From NCBI RefSeq assembly GCF_025698545.1, contig NC_068575.1, positions 59,591,980-59,655,979 of the forward strand: a stretch of DNA of 64,000 nucleotides. The letters run 5' to 3'. Positions 35,772 to 48,790 of the stretch are shown one piece after another. Below the pieces are notes generated by a model. The model was not told the DNA's origin. It saw only the letters and a program-made list of their open reading frames with translations, and ran no database searches. Positions within the stretch are counted from its first letter, which is position 1, and every line of letters begins with the position of its first letter. A program made the translations under genes and the position numbers. This stretch comes from Gossypium raimondii. Its lineage: Eukaryota; Streptophyta; Magnoliopsida; Malvales; Malvaceae.

Positions 35772-37832
35772 GACAACTTGCCTATTTTCTATAACTGGTA
35801 TGTCTCTAAGGTTAAGTGATGTGCCTATTTAAATCAACATCCACATCCTTCTTTACATGATGAATAAAAGTCATTTCCTTTTTTACCCCCCTTCACTTCC
35901 TAACTATTAAGACCAAAAAAAGGAGCATGTTTTCTGCTGACATAAATGCTAGTAAAGGATATGGCTATATTCTGTATGACACATGTTTATGCATCTTCTC
36001 CTTCGGCGATTTAGCTCACCCTGTGTTTGTGTATTTCTTGTTATAAAAGCAAAGAAATGAAAATTTAAAGGAAAATCAACCAGATTATAAAGGTGATGAA
36101 ATTGGATGAGTAGAGGTACGTTGGACATCTCGAACTTGGAGATTACAGAATGATTAAGGTCGTTATAAAATAAGGACATAAATTGACGAAAGATATCTTT
36201 ATATACATATGCGGTCTCTATCTTTATTATAAGTATGTACAGGCATATCTTTATATACAAATGACGACAACGTTGACTGCAGGCGCTGACTGGTATTTCG
36301 CCATTTTAGTATATCTTCTGAATCTGCTACACAACGGTACTATGTAAACAAACACTAAATCATTGCACTGCGCTTTTCAGTTTACTATTGACTTAGTGGT
36401 GAGCAAAACTCGATTCGATTAGAGAAAATTGAAAAAATATTCGAATAAGTAATTCAAGTTTCGAGTTCAGGTCAAGTTATATTTTACAATTTCAATAACT
36501 CAAATAATAGATTGGTGTAATTACTCCTTTGATCCCTATCAATTTTAAAAATAAATAAATTGGTCTCTCAACAAAATTACAAAAAATTCAAAAACTTTTA
36601 AAATTCAAAATATTTATAAAAAATTCAAAATTTATATTTTATAAATAATTATAAATAATTTAAATGATTTTAAAACAATAATTTTGGGGCCTAAATAAGT
36701 TAATTAATAATTAAAGTTTATAATACTAAAGTATTTTTAAATTATTTTGCTTTGAAAAAGTTTTCAAATATATATGGTTTCAAATTTATATGCTTTTAAC
36801 CTAGAAATAATTATACTCTAACAAGATTTTAATATGATATGTTTAATTTTTAAATTTAACTCTAACAAATTCATTTGATTCAATTCAAATTAAGATGATA
36901 AAATAGGACTCGTCAATTCAATTAACTCAAAATTTTTTCACTCGATTCGACTCAATCCAATCGAAAGCTGATTTTGTTGTTAGGTACTTTTTTTTATTGG
37001 TTGCCACTTTTAAATCAACTATTAAAATTTCTTTTGAAACCAATTCTTTTATGGGACATGGCATCTTCTTTTAAAAAAATTAAATAAAAAAGTAATTATA
37101 TATTTATACAAAATTAAAAAGGTAGAAATTTTATATTCTTTTTCCTTCCTTTTCCTTAAGTAACTATTTCTTGATCAATTAAAATTTACTTCACTTCATT
37201 CTATAAATGCATCTTATACACAATTATAGCATATAAAATTATAAATATGGTATTATCAATAAATCTATACTATTATTTTAGCACCTAATTGAGTTGGTGT
37301 TATGAATTGGTGCATCACCAATTTCATTAAGAAAATAATAGAAATATTTTTATAATTAAAATAAATTATATTATTTAAAAATATTTTAATTTTTAATTTA
37401 AAAACAAAACTGTGCAAAAGATAATATTTAAACTCAAGCGATTTGCATTAATAAACCTTAAATTTACCACTCAATCAAAGCTTTAATTTAATCTTCTTTT
37501 ATATATATTTTATTTTAATATGTACCTTTTATACCTCTATCAATATATAGTTTAATCTATTTTTTCCATTTTAATACCATACATATATCATGGTATTATT
37601 ATTAATTAATTTCAAACCATACATTTCAATATTTATAATATTATATATTATTTTGAAACACACATTTATATTATAAATTCATGATTTTCACACTCATATG
37701 CGTGTGATAGAATTTTTAGTAGTAATAACGTGCATCTTTATCCATATATTCATTACATGGGTTGAAACAAGTTTAGTGATAAATGCATAATATAAAAAAG
37801 TCAAAAGATTGGATGTACAAATATGCTATTTT
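35772..37832. other. Intergenic region between convergent genes
   Basis: It holds the 3' ends of the Sec14 and ERDL6-like transcripts. A repeat at about 36394-36975 also occurs at 58342. 37000-37800 is A/T-rich with no recognised feature. Confidence 0.5.
36394..36975. repeat. hAT-like A/T-rich element, copy 1 of 2
   Basis: Starting AGTGGTGAGCAAAACTCGAT and ending near CACTCGATTCGACTCAATCC, this stretch matches 58342-58934 along its length. Shared blocks include TAAATAAGTTAATTAAT, ACTTTGAAAAAGTTTTCAAATATATA and TTTCAAATTTAT. TCGATTCGA-type inverted sequences lie at both ends. It is non-coding, and no target duplication is visible for this copy. Confidence 0.6.
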
Positions 37833-40800
37833 CTATCTGAAGGAGGATTGAATTTCCTCTAGACTTCTTCCTTTTGTTTCCGGAACGCAACGTGCCACAA
37901 ATATAATGGTGAAAGCAGCCAAACCAGCATAAATTGTGAACGTCCCTGAAACCAAACCATGTAAGCTTTATTTTCTTTTATTTTACAGTTAAATTTAAAT
38001 TTAAACTATATTTTAAAAATTTTAAATAGTAATTTGAGCCCGACAAATCAAATGGTTTATTTATTTATTTATTATTTTTAAATCCAAAACTTGCTTGAAA
38101 TAATTATTAAAATTCATGCCTGCCATTAAATGTTGTACATACCTCCACCACTCCAAGAGAGGAGCAAGTTTGCAGTCATGGTAACTGCCCAAGCCGTCAT
38201 CCAGTTGAACAACGTCGCCACACTGCCGGCTAGACCCTTAATATTTACTGGAAGTATCTGAATGATGAATTTTTTTTCTATGTTAAAAGAACATTTTAAT
38301 AAGGAAATTACTGAAAATGAACAACCTAAACTGCCAATCCTATACTTATAATTAAATAATTTGTGCAGGAAGTCCACACCATATTATAAAATGTATTCTA
38401 AATATATACTATTTAAATATTATATTTTAATACTGTAAAAATACTATATTATCTTGCCCTAAAATGATTTAATATTTTTATTGAAAAGTACTAATTTTCA
38501 AAAAATATATAAATAAATTAACATATATAATCAACCTATGCATCGCATTTGAGACAAAGAAATTAGTTAAGGTGTTATATCTAAAGGTAGGTACGATAAG
38601 ATTTAATTTTTTTTTAAAATTTCAGTTTGATAAATTTGTCTTTTGAGTCCATAAAGTTTGTGTTGAATCTAAAAATTATAATCTAATTCCGACTTTGTAA
38701 TATAAATTTTGTCTGCACAATTTAAGAAAATTTCCATTTCTATGTAAGATGAACATATGAGAAGAATTTGACTACCTCGGACATTATAACCCATGGGATT
38801 GCTCCAACACCCAAACAGAAGGAAATTGCAAAAGCCTAGATGGAAAAGAAAAAAGTCAATCAGATTGATCAAATAACTCATTCAACCATTTTCTTAAATG
38901 TAATTTGGATAAATTGTGGTAAGTTGCAATAGAAAGAACCATAATTTAAATGAATCCAACAACATGATGTATGGAGGAAATCTTACCACAAGGCCCACCA
39001 ATGACATTATTCCCATTACGCTATGTATGACGGAATCTTCTAAGATGTATCCCTGCTCTCCATCACAATACAAGAGGAAAATGGATAAGAATGTTATCTT
39101 ACTGGGTTTCCAGTTTGAATGTGGTACGTTGAATTTCTCATATTTGAATATGCATTGATGGTTGAAATTTGCATTAGAAGATATACTGAAAAATAATTAA
39201 ATGAGTACATTATCACTAACCTCAACGTAAAATGCCGTGGCAACAAGGAGCAGACTCAAAGTCATTCCAGAAGAGGATATCTGCAAAATCATTCGTAGAT
39301 TATTCATTTTATTTATTGCTATTTTCGATTTAACCTATTATCACATAAGGGTAAATAATTATGTATATATTTGACATGAGTATATTCAAATTTTACAATT
39401 TTTTTATGGATTTTAAAAATAATAAAAGAGAGAAAACATACCATAAGGAGCACCCTGCGACCGGCTTTGTCTACCAACCACGTGGTCACACCAGATGCAA
39501 TGACCTACAACACACAATACAAATTTATTATTTTTCCAAAAATAAAAATAAAAATTACTGAACAACTTAGAGATGCTACCTGAATAAGACCAAGCCCAAA
39601 CGTGGCCACATTGCTAGATTTAACCCCTGGGCAACGAAAAGGCAAAGCACAAAAGCTTTTATAGAATGAGAGCAGTACTCAGACGAAAATGGGAAATTCA
39701 ATGTTTTAAACTTGCGTATATATATCCTTTTACTAGGGCTTGTGTTAAACATCAAAGAAACGTTGTTGTAATTACCAGCTCTTTCGAAGATATTACTGGA
39801 ATAGAATAAAACAGCATTGATGCCACTGAGTTGCTGAAGCACCAATAATCCAATCCCTACCTGCGGCATACCAATTAGCACTAAAACAAAAGACGGTTCC
39901 CTCAAAGGACAACACATGAAATAAAAAGATTCAAATTCTACCGTCAAAGGATACCAATATCTTCTTCGCCTAAGATCTGCAAATCGAATTGTTGTTGTCT
40001 TCCTTGATGATGCTACGGCTCTCTGCAGGGAACAACTAAAATTCTCGTATATAGGATGTGTAAATATAAATATGAGCAGTCTAGCGGTTGTATCGATAAG
40101 TCAGTACTTGTATACCTTGATATCATTAACTTCGACAGAAATATCCGTATCAAAACCACGCAAAACTTGCAAAGAGGCTTCAAATTCATCCGTCATTCCC
40201 ATTTGTGCCTGGTATGCAACCCAGTCCCAAAACAACAACATATATACAAAAGGGATTATAAGAGGTCCAATCCAATATGAATGATAGCAATAGCAAGTTT
40301 CATACCAGCCATCGAGGAGATTCGGGTATGAAGAACAGCCCAGGTATCAATATTAGACATGGCAATATTCCTACAAAGAAGAAAGATGATGTCAATCTGT
40401 TAATCATAACACTGAGCATCCGTCCACCCATGGTAGCTTCTTGACCCATGTTCGAGTTCTATCACGCGTATGCATTCAAGATAGGATATTTTCAAAATTC
40501 TCGAATCTGTTCAATTATTATGAAAACCTTTTACATATTGTTGGCCACATACCTAAAACTGCAAGCACTCTCCAATTTGTAAACAACCCCAACAGATAAG
40601 CCAGCATTATTCCAATAGTGACTGATAGCTATCCAGTAAACAAGTTAACTCCACCAATCAGTTAATAAAAGTATTAAGTATGGGATACTAATATGGATAA
40701 AAATGTGGAACAAACCTGGTTTACTGATCCAAGGCTTCCTCTCATGTTTTGGGGTGCTATCTCTGCTATATATACAGGTACCTACACACACAATTAACAG

Positions 40801-42314
40801 CATGATGTCACTGCTATTTTAACCTTTTAATTAAAAATACATATATGCTTATAAAATCGGATTTGATATTTTGTTCTTTGTCAACCCTGCCTACTTAAAA
40901 GGAGAAGAGAAGGAGTTGAAGTTACCGTGTACGAAATAATGCCGACACCGAAGCCTTCTAACAACCTTCCCATGAATAAAAATGAGGAATGCTGCAAATA
41001 GCAAAAGGCATAATAAAATTAATTAGCAACAAGCTTTGCATGGGAGACACAGCAACAATAACAGAAGTGGCGAAAGTGGCTCACATTGGCAAAAGATATG
41101 GCCAGCCATCCTATTATGTTTGGAATCGCTGCAATCAGTAACGACTGCAAATTCAACACACACAACATGCAGTATATTCAATGTTAAAAGAAGCATGCAT
41201 TTAAATATAAATACATAAATGAGGAATATTAATTAATTGATTTATAAGTTTTAGTTCTAAGCTGAAACATTGCATCAATCAAACAGTAAATAAGAGAAAC
41301 CAAGAACTAATGAAATGATAAGATTCAGGATAAATTTCATATCATATATAATTTATCTGACACCATTTTATGTTTATTCAAAGTTTGGATTTATTTGTTA
41401 TCTTCGTAAGCTAAATTTATATGATAATGTTTTAGTCCATTTAGTATAAATGGATTTTAAGAAAATTTAATATCATTCTTTTATGTATTTTATTATTTAA
41501 ACTTATGAAACATTTTTCATCAAAATTAATTATTTCGATATTTCTATTTGAATTTTTAATAATGTTATTTTCAGAGTTTTTTATAATCTACATTTTTTTC
41601 TTTTTAAATTTAGTATAAAATTGAAGTCTCATTTCAAAATTTTAGTATCACTATATTTTTTTTTGAAAAATTCACATTATATATATTTTAAAATATTTAC
41701 ACATTAATGGGTAATATTGAGGACTTTGGGATTTATACGTTAGATTTAAAATATTAATCGATGAAAATCAATTTGTACCCCTTTTCGGCCAATGTATTCA
41801 GCAATTTGACCGCTGGCAATCGCACCAACCATTGCGCCCACATTTGACAACGAACCAAAAATAGAATACTGCATCACAAATTTTTTTTTTTTGAGAAAAT
41901 AAAATCGGTTTAAATTGAAAAAAAAAATGAAATGGGAATTTAAGTGATTCAAATTTAGACCTCTGAAACCGAAAGCTTGAGATCTTCAACGATTTGATCT
42001 TGCGTAGGTGAAGAAAATCCACACTGCATTTTCAAATTTGAAACATCATTTAAGAAAAACCTAAATTTCACAGTTGAACGCTTAAATCAGAAACAGAAAA
42101 AGAGAAAGATGAAGAAATTTTGTACGGTGAAGCCAAATTGTATAGGGCCCAAGGCGACGATGAGAACACAGAGAACGACGGAGATTGATCCATCGCGAAT
42201 GACTTGAGCGGAGGAGCTCATAATACTGGACTGCCTCATCCGATACCAACTTCCGGTATGTAGAAACGGCTTCTTGAGATCGCGGCCATCTTCAGTATCG
42301 TCACGGAAACTCAT
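37833..42314 (-). CDS. ERD6-like sugar transporter, ERDL6 type
   Basis: Twelve-helix sugar porter. Arabidopsis ERDL6 releases glucose from the vacuole, so a tonoplast site is inferred. Eighteen exons on the minus strand join in phase: 42314-42126, 42023-41961, 41868-41779, 41144-41085, 40991-40926, 40781-40716, 40628-40553, 40370-40306, 40208-40116, 40022-39942, 39860-39776, 39626-39580, 39504-39442, 39280-39221, 39052-38987, 38835-38776, 38257-38143, 37945-37833. The product has 485 residues against 487 in ERDL6. Motifs: N-terminal [24 protein letters not shown] in loop 2-3, [37 protein letters not shown] at 219-225, [15 protein letters not shown] in TM7, DKAGRR, and [12 protein letters not shown] at the C-terminus. 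The QQ pair that contacts sugar is kept. All introns obey GT-AG and no exon is broken, so the gene looks functional. Confidence 0.96.
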
Positions 42315-42463
42315 CGAAGCAAAACAATGGCGTATTTGAACGGTCGAATTTGGAGGAAATTTTGAAGCTCAATCTTTTGATTGAAACAGGCAAACAAAAA
42401 GGAATGCTGAAAATGAAGAAGACGACTGTTGGGTTGGTTAATATTCTTAAGTGGAGGAAAGAA

Positions 42464-42471
42464 CACGTGGC
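42464..42471. promoter_or_regulatory. G-box/ABRE in the ERDL6-like promoter
   Basis: CACGTGGC, 150 bases upstream of the ATG at 42314 on the minus strand, contains the G-box CACGTG and the ABRE core ACGTGGC. bZIP factors of the ABF type bind such sites. This is a sequence match only, but it fits a family named for early response to dehydration. Confidence 0.45.
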
Positions 42472-45400
42472 GCCATTTTGGGGGGAATTAACGGTATAAT
42501 TGTAATTAAAGATATATTTTTAGTTTAATTTGAAGATCTTGGTCGGGGTCTTGTCCGTGGTTTCAAAGACTAGATCCTATTACGATGGCAACTTTATTAC
42601 TATTTTTGGATGACTTGCTCGAGTTTTTCAAGCTTTGGAGGGACTGAGTTTGAGACATCAAATTAACTAAACATTTATGAAATCTCCACCGCAAGCAACT
42701 GTTATCACCACTAGTAGCACCGTCAAGTAGCTTGCCTCCAAACGGAGGTTGACGGCGCCACCGAATCCCCGCAAAGTTTCCTCGCCATTTCTTTGTCCAG
42801 CGCCGCCCTCATTTCCGCCCATTCCCCACCAAAACTCCTCTTACCGAATCCCGTTACCTTCCAAGAACCTTCATTTCCCCTTGAGAAAATAAATCCAACA
42901 GACCCGTTCCGTTAAAAACATTTCTCTTTTTTTTCCCCGGAAAAGCTAAGAAAGATTGGCGTCTCAGGTCACAAAGATAGCTAACTCTCTCCACCACCTT
43001 TCAGATAAGTTTCCAACTGGTTTGTCGGTCCAAAAGTTTGTGATATTTTTCGCTTGGATCAAAAGCTCACTTAACTCGCTTGGGTCCAACTGATAATAAC
43101 CGAATCTTAAAATTATTTGGACACAACAAAATATCGAAATACATTCTGTGATTAATGATTGTGTATTTCTTACGCAAACCCAAATATAGTAAGCAGTCCA
43201 TGCTTGATTCTCACTCTACACACACAAAACCCTAATATGGGCCGCCGGAGATAATGGTCAAACATTAATCGTTTTGATCCATCTTATCAAAATGGATCAA
43301 CTTTGAGTTCAACTAGTGTTGCATTTTTCCATAAATAAACTTTCGAGGAGAAATATATAAGATCCCATCAAATTAATAAACTTAAAACGAGTCAATCTAA
43401 GATTTAAAGTATTAGAAATTAATATAAATTGTTTATAAAATATAATTTGAATATATAAAATATATTTTAAATGTTTTATAAATTAATAAAATTTCTATAA
43501 TTAATAGACTAGTATGTAAAGTATTGTTCTTTCATCATTTTTTCTTATTATTATCACGACGTCATGTTAGTATTATTTTGATATTAATAAATATTCAACA
43601 TAGACAATAATAAAAGTAAAAAATTATGGTAATCCCATTAATGAATTTTATTTGAATATATAAATTATATTTATAATTAATAATTAAAATAAATGAATAA
43701 CAATATTATAAATTGAACGAAATGGCTTTTTTTTTTAAATTTACTCTAAGTGTTAATTTGAAGAAAAAAAACCCTACTTGTTTAGGTGAAAATATTAGTT
43801 TGAGTTGAAAAGCTAGAATAAGATTAATTTTTTGTTTTGAAATTCTAGAATGAGATTAAGACATAAAACTGTATAGGATGTTTTGGGGGAGGGTGTGATC
43901 TCTATTACGACAAAAAGAGAAAGTGGGTCGAAGAAGAACATTGAAATGGACCACTTCATTAATCCATTTCACTTTGTTTTTGGATTTATATGAAATTGTA
44001 GGTTGTACTGGGAGATAAGTATGTCCTACAAATGAACTCTTTAATTAGGAAACTTAGACGAGGGTAGTGCAGTAGTGCTCATACTCTTTTGCAAAATCGA
44101 GTAGTGAGTTGACTGTTGCCTCTCCACACAGCTAACCATTTGATTTCCTCTCCTACTTGGATTGATGATTAAAGAGGGAAGAAAACCCAGGCTTTTTCCT
44201 CTCACTTTACAGTGTAGATTAATGCCTTTTTATTTAGAACCGGTGTTATGAATATTGAGTGAAACAAAAAGGGGGTTTAATGGCCGAAATGAGAATGGTA
44301 AAAAACTCATCGAATGTAATGTTTGATGGATGGCAAGAGAAGCAAAGCATGGACCTAAAAGGAGGTGGGAGAATGCGTCAAAACACTACAGTGCTGTGTT
44401 GTGCAGATCCTTTAAAAGCTACTCCATCTCTTTATATTGGCCAACGTGTCAACACTTTCTTTTTTTTATTTTTGGGGGCACAAAACGTGTCCACGCTCTT
44501 ACCACCAAGACAAAGAGGAAAAACACAAAGTAGACGTTGAAAAGCGCAACAAAATATGTAACCCAAAAATAACCCCGCAACTAATCGATGTTCGATTCAG
44601 ATGGTAGAGAAGATTGTATTATATTGAGGGTGAGTTGGCATGGGTAATTAAGTGAGGTGTGATTTTAATTTATTTTTTATAGTATTTAATTTTATTATTA
44701 TCATTATTTTTATATTAATTACGAATAAATGCATTATTCGTTCAAATTCATCCTTGATGATAATGAAATAGTTCCACCGGGTTAGATTTTGATATGGAAG
44801 ACAATTTTGAAGGTTGGGAGGTTGTTGTTTTTTTATATGTCTTAAAATATCTTTAATCTTCAGATTAATGTTTTAAGAATTCGTAATTAATTCTCTTATA
44901 CTACATAAAATTTAAGACTAAATTCAATAAATGCGTTTGTATCTCTAGTAGAGCAAAAAGTTAATAGTGGAATTGCAGAGAAAAATAAAATTGTTGCTTG
45001 CACCTAAAAAGTAAAAAAGGGTTCGAGTAGAGAGAGAAAGAGGATCTGACACACACATACGCACACTAACAGGACAAGTGCAGTGTTAGCTATGGATCAC
45101 CATTCCCGCACTTCAACTGCCGCTGAACATAAAAGATAAAGGTCAGGATGGGGTCCTCTCTCTCTTTTAGATCATCCATCCATCTTTACCTTAACTACCT
45201 TTGTTTAACAGATTCTGTAATAATTATAAAGGTTTCATTGTCTGGTGATGTACAAAATCCCCAACCACTGTTCAAAACCTGACCTAATGTGGGTTCTTGA
45301 GGTTGCAGGCAGATTTCAGGCAAACAACCCAACGTTCATCACATACTAGCTAATATTATTTACATGTCTTTTAGTATCAAAGTTTATGGGTTTGTTTGGA

Positions 45401-45890
45401 GTTGCAGATAGATTAGAGAGAGAAGAGAGAATTAGAGAATGGTCTTTAAAAATAAAAATAAGGTGTTAAGGAGGCAATAATTAGGAGCTGGACCAGTATT
45501 GCAGGTTCTGAGAGGAACTAACGTGGCCTTGTCGGTTGTTCTGTAGGAGTACTAGGTCTCTCAATGGCACCAGTCGTTAATACTAATCACTAGTTGTTTT
45601 TAGTACAAAACAACCCACCTGCTCCTTCGTTTATATGGATTTTATTTGGATCTGATGGGTAAGTAGGAAACAAAAGCTCCCTCACATATCTCTATCCTTT
45701 TTCTTTTAACCTCTTTGTCCTGGATTTAAACTCCTTTTACTTATCAGTTTTTTAAGATTCAAAGTTAAGTTTTTTGCCTTCCTTAATCTATGCTAAAAAA
45801 CAAGTTTCCTTCCATTTGCATCTGCTGCCTCATGCAACTGCTGACTTTCTTACATCAAACAACACACCAGTTCTTATCAGTTTAATTCAT
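42472..45890. other. Intergenic region between ERDL6-like and ZHD genes
   Basis: The genes at each side are divergent, so the region holds both promoters. A GC-rich patch at 42680-42890 is listed separately. An open frame at 44259-44540 has no family signature and is probably chance. 43300-43750 and 44600-44950 are A/T-rich and featureless. Confidence 0.5.
42680..42890. other. GC-rich coding-like patch, unassigned
   Basis: This stretch is distinctly GC-richer than its surroundings. One plus-strand frame stays open for about 57 codons (including SFLAISLSSAALISAHSPP) and a minus-strand frame reads GFGKRSFGGEWAEMRAALDK. Neither frame continues or matches a family I know. It may be a decayed exon, a leader segment or chance. 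Confidence 0.2.
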
Positions 45891-45895
45891 CAAAG

Positions 45896-46061
45896 GTAAG
45901 TTCTTTTGCAACTTTTAGCATATTTTACCAGTAAGGCCCCTTATTATTTATTCCCATTTCCTGTTTGAGTTTTCATGCCAAATTTATGGTTTTTTTTTAT
46001 ATAATTAATCCCTTTTAGTCCTTCAAAAAAGCTTCATTTGTCTGCTCAAACACAATTTCAG
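45896..46061 (+). other. Probable 5' UTR intron of the ZHD gene
   Basis: The donor CATCAAAG|GTAAGTTC and the acceptor CACAATTTCAG|GAAACAGG frame a T-rich 166-base stretch 168 bases upstream of the ATG. Many plant ZHD genes lack coding introns but have a leader intron, which makes this plausible. Confidence 0.4.
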
Positions 46062-46229
46062 GAAACAGGTTTTGGGTATTATTGCTTATTCCTTTAATTA
46101 AGTGAATAAATGATGGTGAATTAGGGTTTAAAATATATTAGTAAATGTTTTACTACTATATATTAGTTTAATAAAAGGTCAGGGTGTCTGAGATCAAGAG
46201 TTTTTTATACATTAGAAACCATAGTTTTA

Positions 46230-47123
46230 ATGGAAGTGAAAGGCCAAGATAAGGAAATGGGGATGCCGAGCTCTTTTAGTTGTAATAATAAGCTGAATCA
46301 AGCTGATTCTTCCTTAAAACTCTCATCTTCTTCTGCACCTATAAACCAATCAAGAACCCTAGATCAATACAATGAATCAAACCCATCACAACATCAAATA
46401 GACAATCCCAGAAGCAATCCAGATCATGACCGAAATCCAGTTTCATCTCCGATTCCAACAGTTGCTGCTCCAACATCAACAACTATAAGCTCGACTCCTT
46501 TGATAAGATATAGAGAATGTTTGAAGAACCACGTTGCCAGCATGGGTGGTCATGTCGTCGATGGCTGCGGAGAATTCATGCCCAGCGGCGAAGACGGCAC
46601 CCAAGAAGCCTTGAAATGTGCAGCCTGTGAATGCCATAGGAATTTCCACAGAAAAGAAATCGACGGCGAAACACAATATCCCGCCACAAGGTGTTGTTTT
46701 ACCTACAAAAACAACGCGAGAAGAGGACCCGTTCATCCTCAACAACCAACACCTCTTCGTCAACAAAGATTCTCCCTTGAATTGTCTAACAGTCCGTGTT
46801 TGCCAATTGCACCGGCTGCGATGATGAACTTCCGTGGCGGCCGGGCGGAGTCATCAAGTGAAGAACTGAACATGTTTCATTCTAATGAAGCAGGAGGTCG
46901 ACAACCATCATATCCACAGTCATCAAAGAAGAGGTTTCGAACAAAGTTCAGCCGAGATCAAAAGGATAAGATGATGGAATTTGCTGAGAAATTGGGTTGG
47001 AGAATCCAGAAACAAGATGAACCAGAAGTGCAGCAATTTTGTGCTCAAGTGGGAGTTAAGAGACAGGTTTTTAAAGTTTGGATGCACAACAGTAAACAAG
47101 CTATGAAGAAAAAGCAAATGTAA
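46230..47123 (+). CDS. Zinc-finger homeodomain transcription factor, ZHD5-like
   Basis: Nuclear plant-specific ZF-HD factor, 297 residues in one exon, as usual for the family (Arabidopsis ZHD5 is close to 309). A low-complexity N-terminus rich in Ser, Asn and Pro precedes the ZF-HD dimerisation domain at about 93-147. Its motifs include YRECLKNHVASMGGHVVDGC, GEFMPSG and ALKCAACECHRNFHRKE, with the cysteines and histidines needed to hold zinc. The homeodomain is at about 233-295 (KKRFRTKFSRDQKDKM, LGWRIQKQDEPEVQQFC, and recognition helix VGVKRQVFKVWMHNSKQ). Family proteins form dimers through the zinc finger and take part in floral and vegetative growth; ZHD5 promotes growth in Arabidopsis. 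The start lies just after a UTR-like stretch, and the next ATG is at codon 10. Confidence 0.95.
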   Translation: MEVKGQDKEMGMPSSFSCNNKLNQADSSLKLSSSSAPINQSRTLDQYNESNPSQHQIDNPRSNPDHDRNPVSSPIPTVAAPTSTTISSTPLIRYRECLKNHVASMGGHVVDGCGEFMPSGEDGTQEALKCAACECHRNFHRKEIDGETQYPATRCCFTYKNNARRGPVHPQQPTPLRQQRFSLELSNSPCLPIAPAAMMNFRGGRAESSSEELNMFHSNEAGGRQPSYPQSSKKRFRTKFSRDQKDKMMEFAEKLGWRIQKQDEPEVQQFCAQVGVKRQVFKVWMHNSKQAMKKKQM

Positions 47124-47978
47124 GGAAGATTTTTGTACCAAACCCTTTAAAATTAGTAGCAAGAGAGAATAAATTTAGGTCAGAGATGTGCATAAAGAAA
47201 TAGATTAGAACTCTTACTATAATCCCTGATTTTTTTCAGAAAGTAATGTTTGTTTAATTAACATCATTTAAATCTGGCATTCTTCTTCTTAATGTTTGTT
47301 TATTGTATTTCAGATTCGGACATATTACAGTTCTTACAAACTTCCGAAACACATAAAGATTGTACTTCTTTTTCACTAAAACATCTAGGATTTTTGTGTT
47401 CAATATATTTTCTTCTTTAAGGTGAGTAAATAAATTAGAATTTAAATAAAATCAATAATTTAACTTAATAGTCATCACATTCCGCTAAGAACATATATAA
47501 GAGTGTGACCCATAACCAGGCCATTATTAATTTTTCCCCACTCCGTGGCTTCAGCTCTTTCACTAGTTTGTAAATAAATGTTGTTGTTTACTTTTATGCA
47601 TGCAGATATTTTCAACCTTTTTTCCACCACTTCCATTTGACTTTCACTCCTTAATCATGGTATCTATGGTTGCTTCAAACCCTACCATAAAAGCCGGGGC
47701 AACCGGAATTTGATGGGTTTTTTACGATATCAACATGATTATATAGGCATCATACATAAATCCCATTTTCCATGGTTAAGAATATTTCGATGGAACCAAG
47801 TTTTTGTTGATTTGGAGCTACAAATTGGGCCATGTTTTTACATGGCAATCCTGATTTTACTCTCTATGTTTCTAGTGTTAATGTAATTGGCCCCATCTTT
47901 GAAGGAGACTTATCATAATTGAGAGATTCTTTCGTGGTAAAGAGTGATGGAAATATGGAAAATGATAGACAATCACTT

Positions 47979-47980
<2 letters not shown>

Positions 47981-48021
<41 letters not shown>
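47981..48021. repeat. (AT)n microsatellite
   Basis: About twenty uninterrupted AT units follow ACTTGG and precede CTCACATTTATC. A shorter TA run lies at about 5367-5388 in the second intron of the HD-Zip gene. Confidence 0.95.
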
Positions 48022-48022
<1 letters not shown>

Positions 48023-48344
48023 TCACATTTATCTAGTAGATTTAGTCAGATTAATGTCAGCCGTGATATATATCAAAGATGTATAGTAAATGAATTGGAA
48101 GAATGGACATTTTAGATAGTTCAAGAAAGGGTAGCAGTTTTAATCCTTAAATTTGATAATTTTTTTCAATTTAGTCTTTCATATCTTTTATTGGTTCATA
48201 TGGAATTTGACAATTTCTCTTGACTTTTAATTCATATTAATCTTCAAATTCTGTTAAGTATGACTTCTATTTCAGTCAAATTTGAGAAAAAATTTCTAGT
48301 TAAACTCTGCTTATTTGTTTCAATCAAACACCGATTAGTTTAAA

Positions 48345-48674
48345 TTATTTTATTATTATTTGACATATGAATTTAGCCTATAAATAGGCTCTTTTACAAC
48401 CTTAGAAAATACACCCATTAGAGATTAGAACTCATAACACATTTAGAGAATTTTGTGTTTACGTTTTGAGGGTTCTTTGTTTTTGTGTTTTTTTAGTTTA
48501 GTTTTATCTCCATCTTTTGTATTCTTCGTTCTTTTTCCATTATAGTAAAATTATCTTTGCCCGTAGTTTTTTATCCTCTTTGAAGGGGTTTTTCCACGTT
48601 AAATTTGTGTGTTTAATTTCTCAATTTATTCCAATTTTTTGCTACTTGTTGCTTAATCGGGTCGATCCCTAACA
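48345..48674 (+). repeat. Truncated copia LTR, same family as 14400-14842
   Basis: The stretch from TTAGCCTATAAATAGG to GATCCCTAACA closely matches the 3' LTR at 14540-14842, including TATAAATA, GTTTTGAGGGTTCTTTGTTT and TTTTTCCACGTTAA. About the first 110 bases of the LTR are missing and no primer site or gag follows, so this is a solo or broken LTR. It keeps the intact U5 end that the 5' LTR at 11950 has lost. Confidence 0.85.
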
Positions 48675-48790
48675 AATTCAAGGACTAAGTATTATCTTAA
48701 CCTTCGAGAAACACACTATTTATACAAATCTTCAAATTCAAGGACTAAATATTACCTTAACCTTCGAGAAACACACTATTTATACAAATC
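48673..48790. repeat. 60-base tandem duplication next to the LTR fragment
   Basis: AAATTCAAGGACTAAGTATT and the following text to TATACAAATC repeats 60 bases later with only a few differences (CTAAGTATTATC against CTAAATATTACC). The first copy begins exactly where the LTR fragment ends. Confidence 0.9.

Noticed and set aside
37833-42314. Two separate minus-strand transporter pseudogenes suggested by scattered short frames
   Set aside because: All 18 exons join without a stop or frameshift to a 485-residue protein, so this is one intact gene.
44259-44540. 93-codon plus-strand frame upstream of the ZHD gene
   Set aside because: It has no recognisable domain, a poor start context and no splice or promoter evidence.
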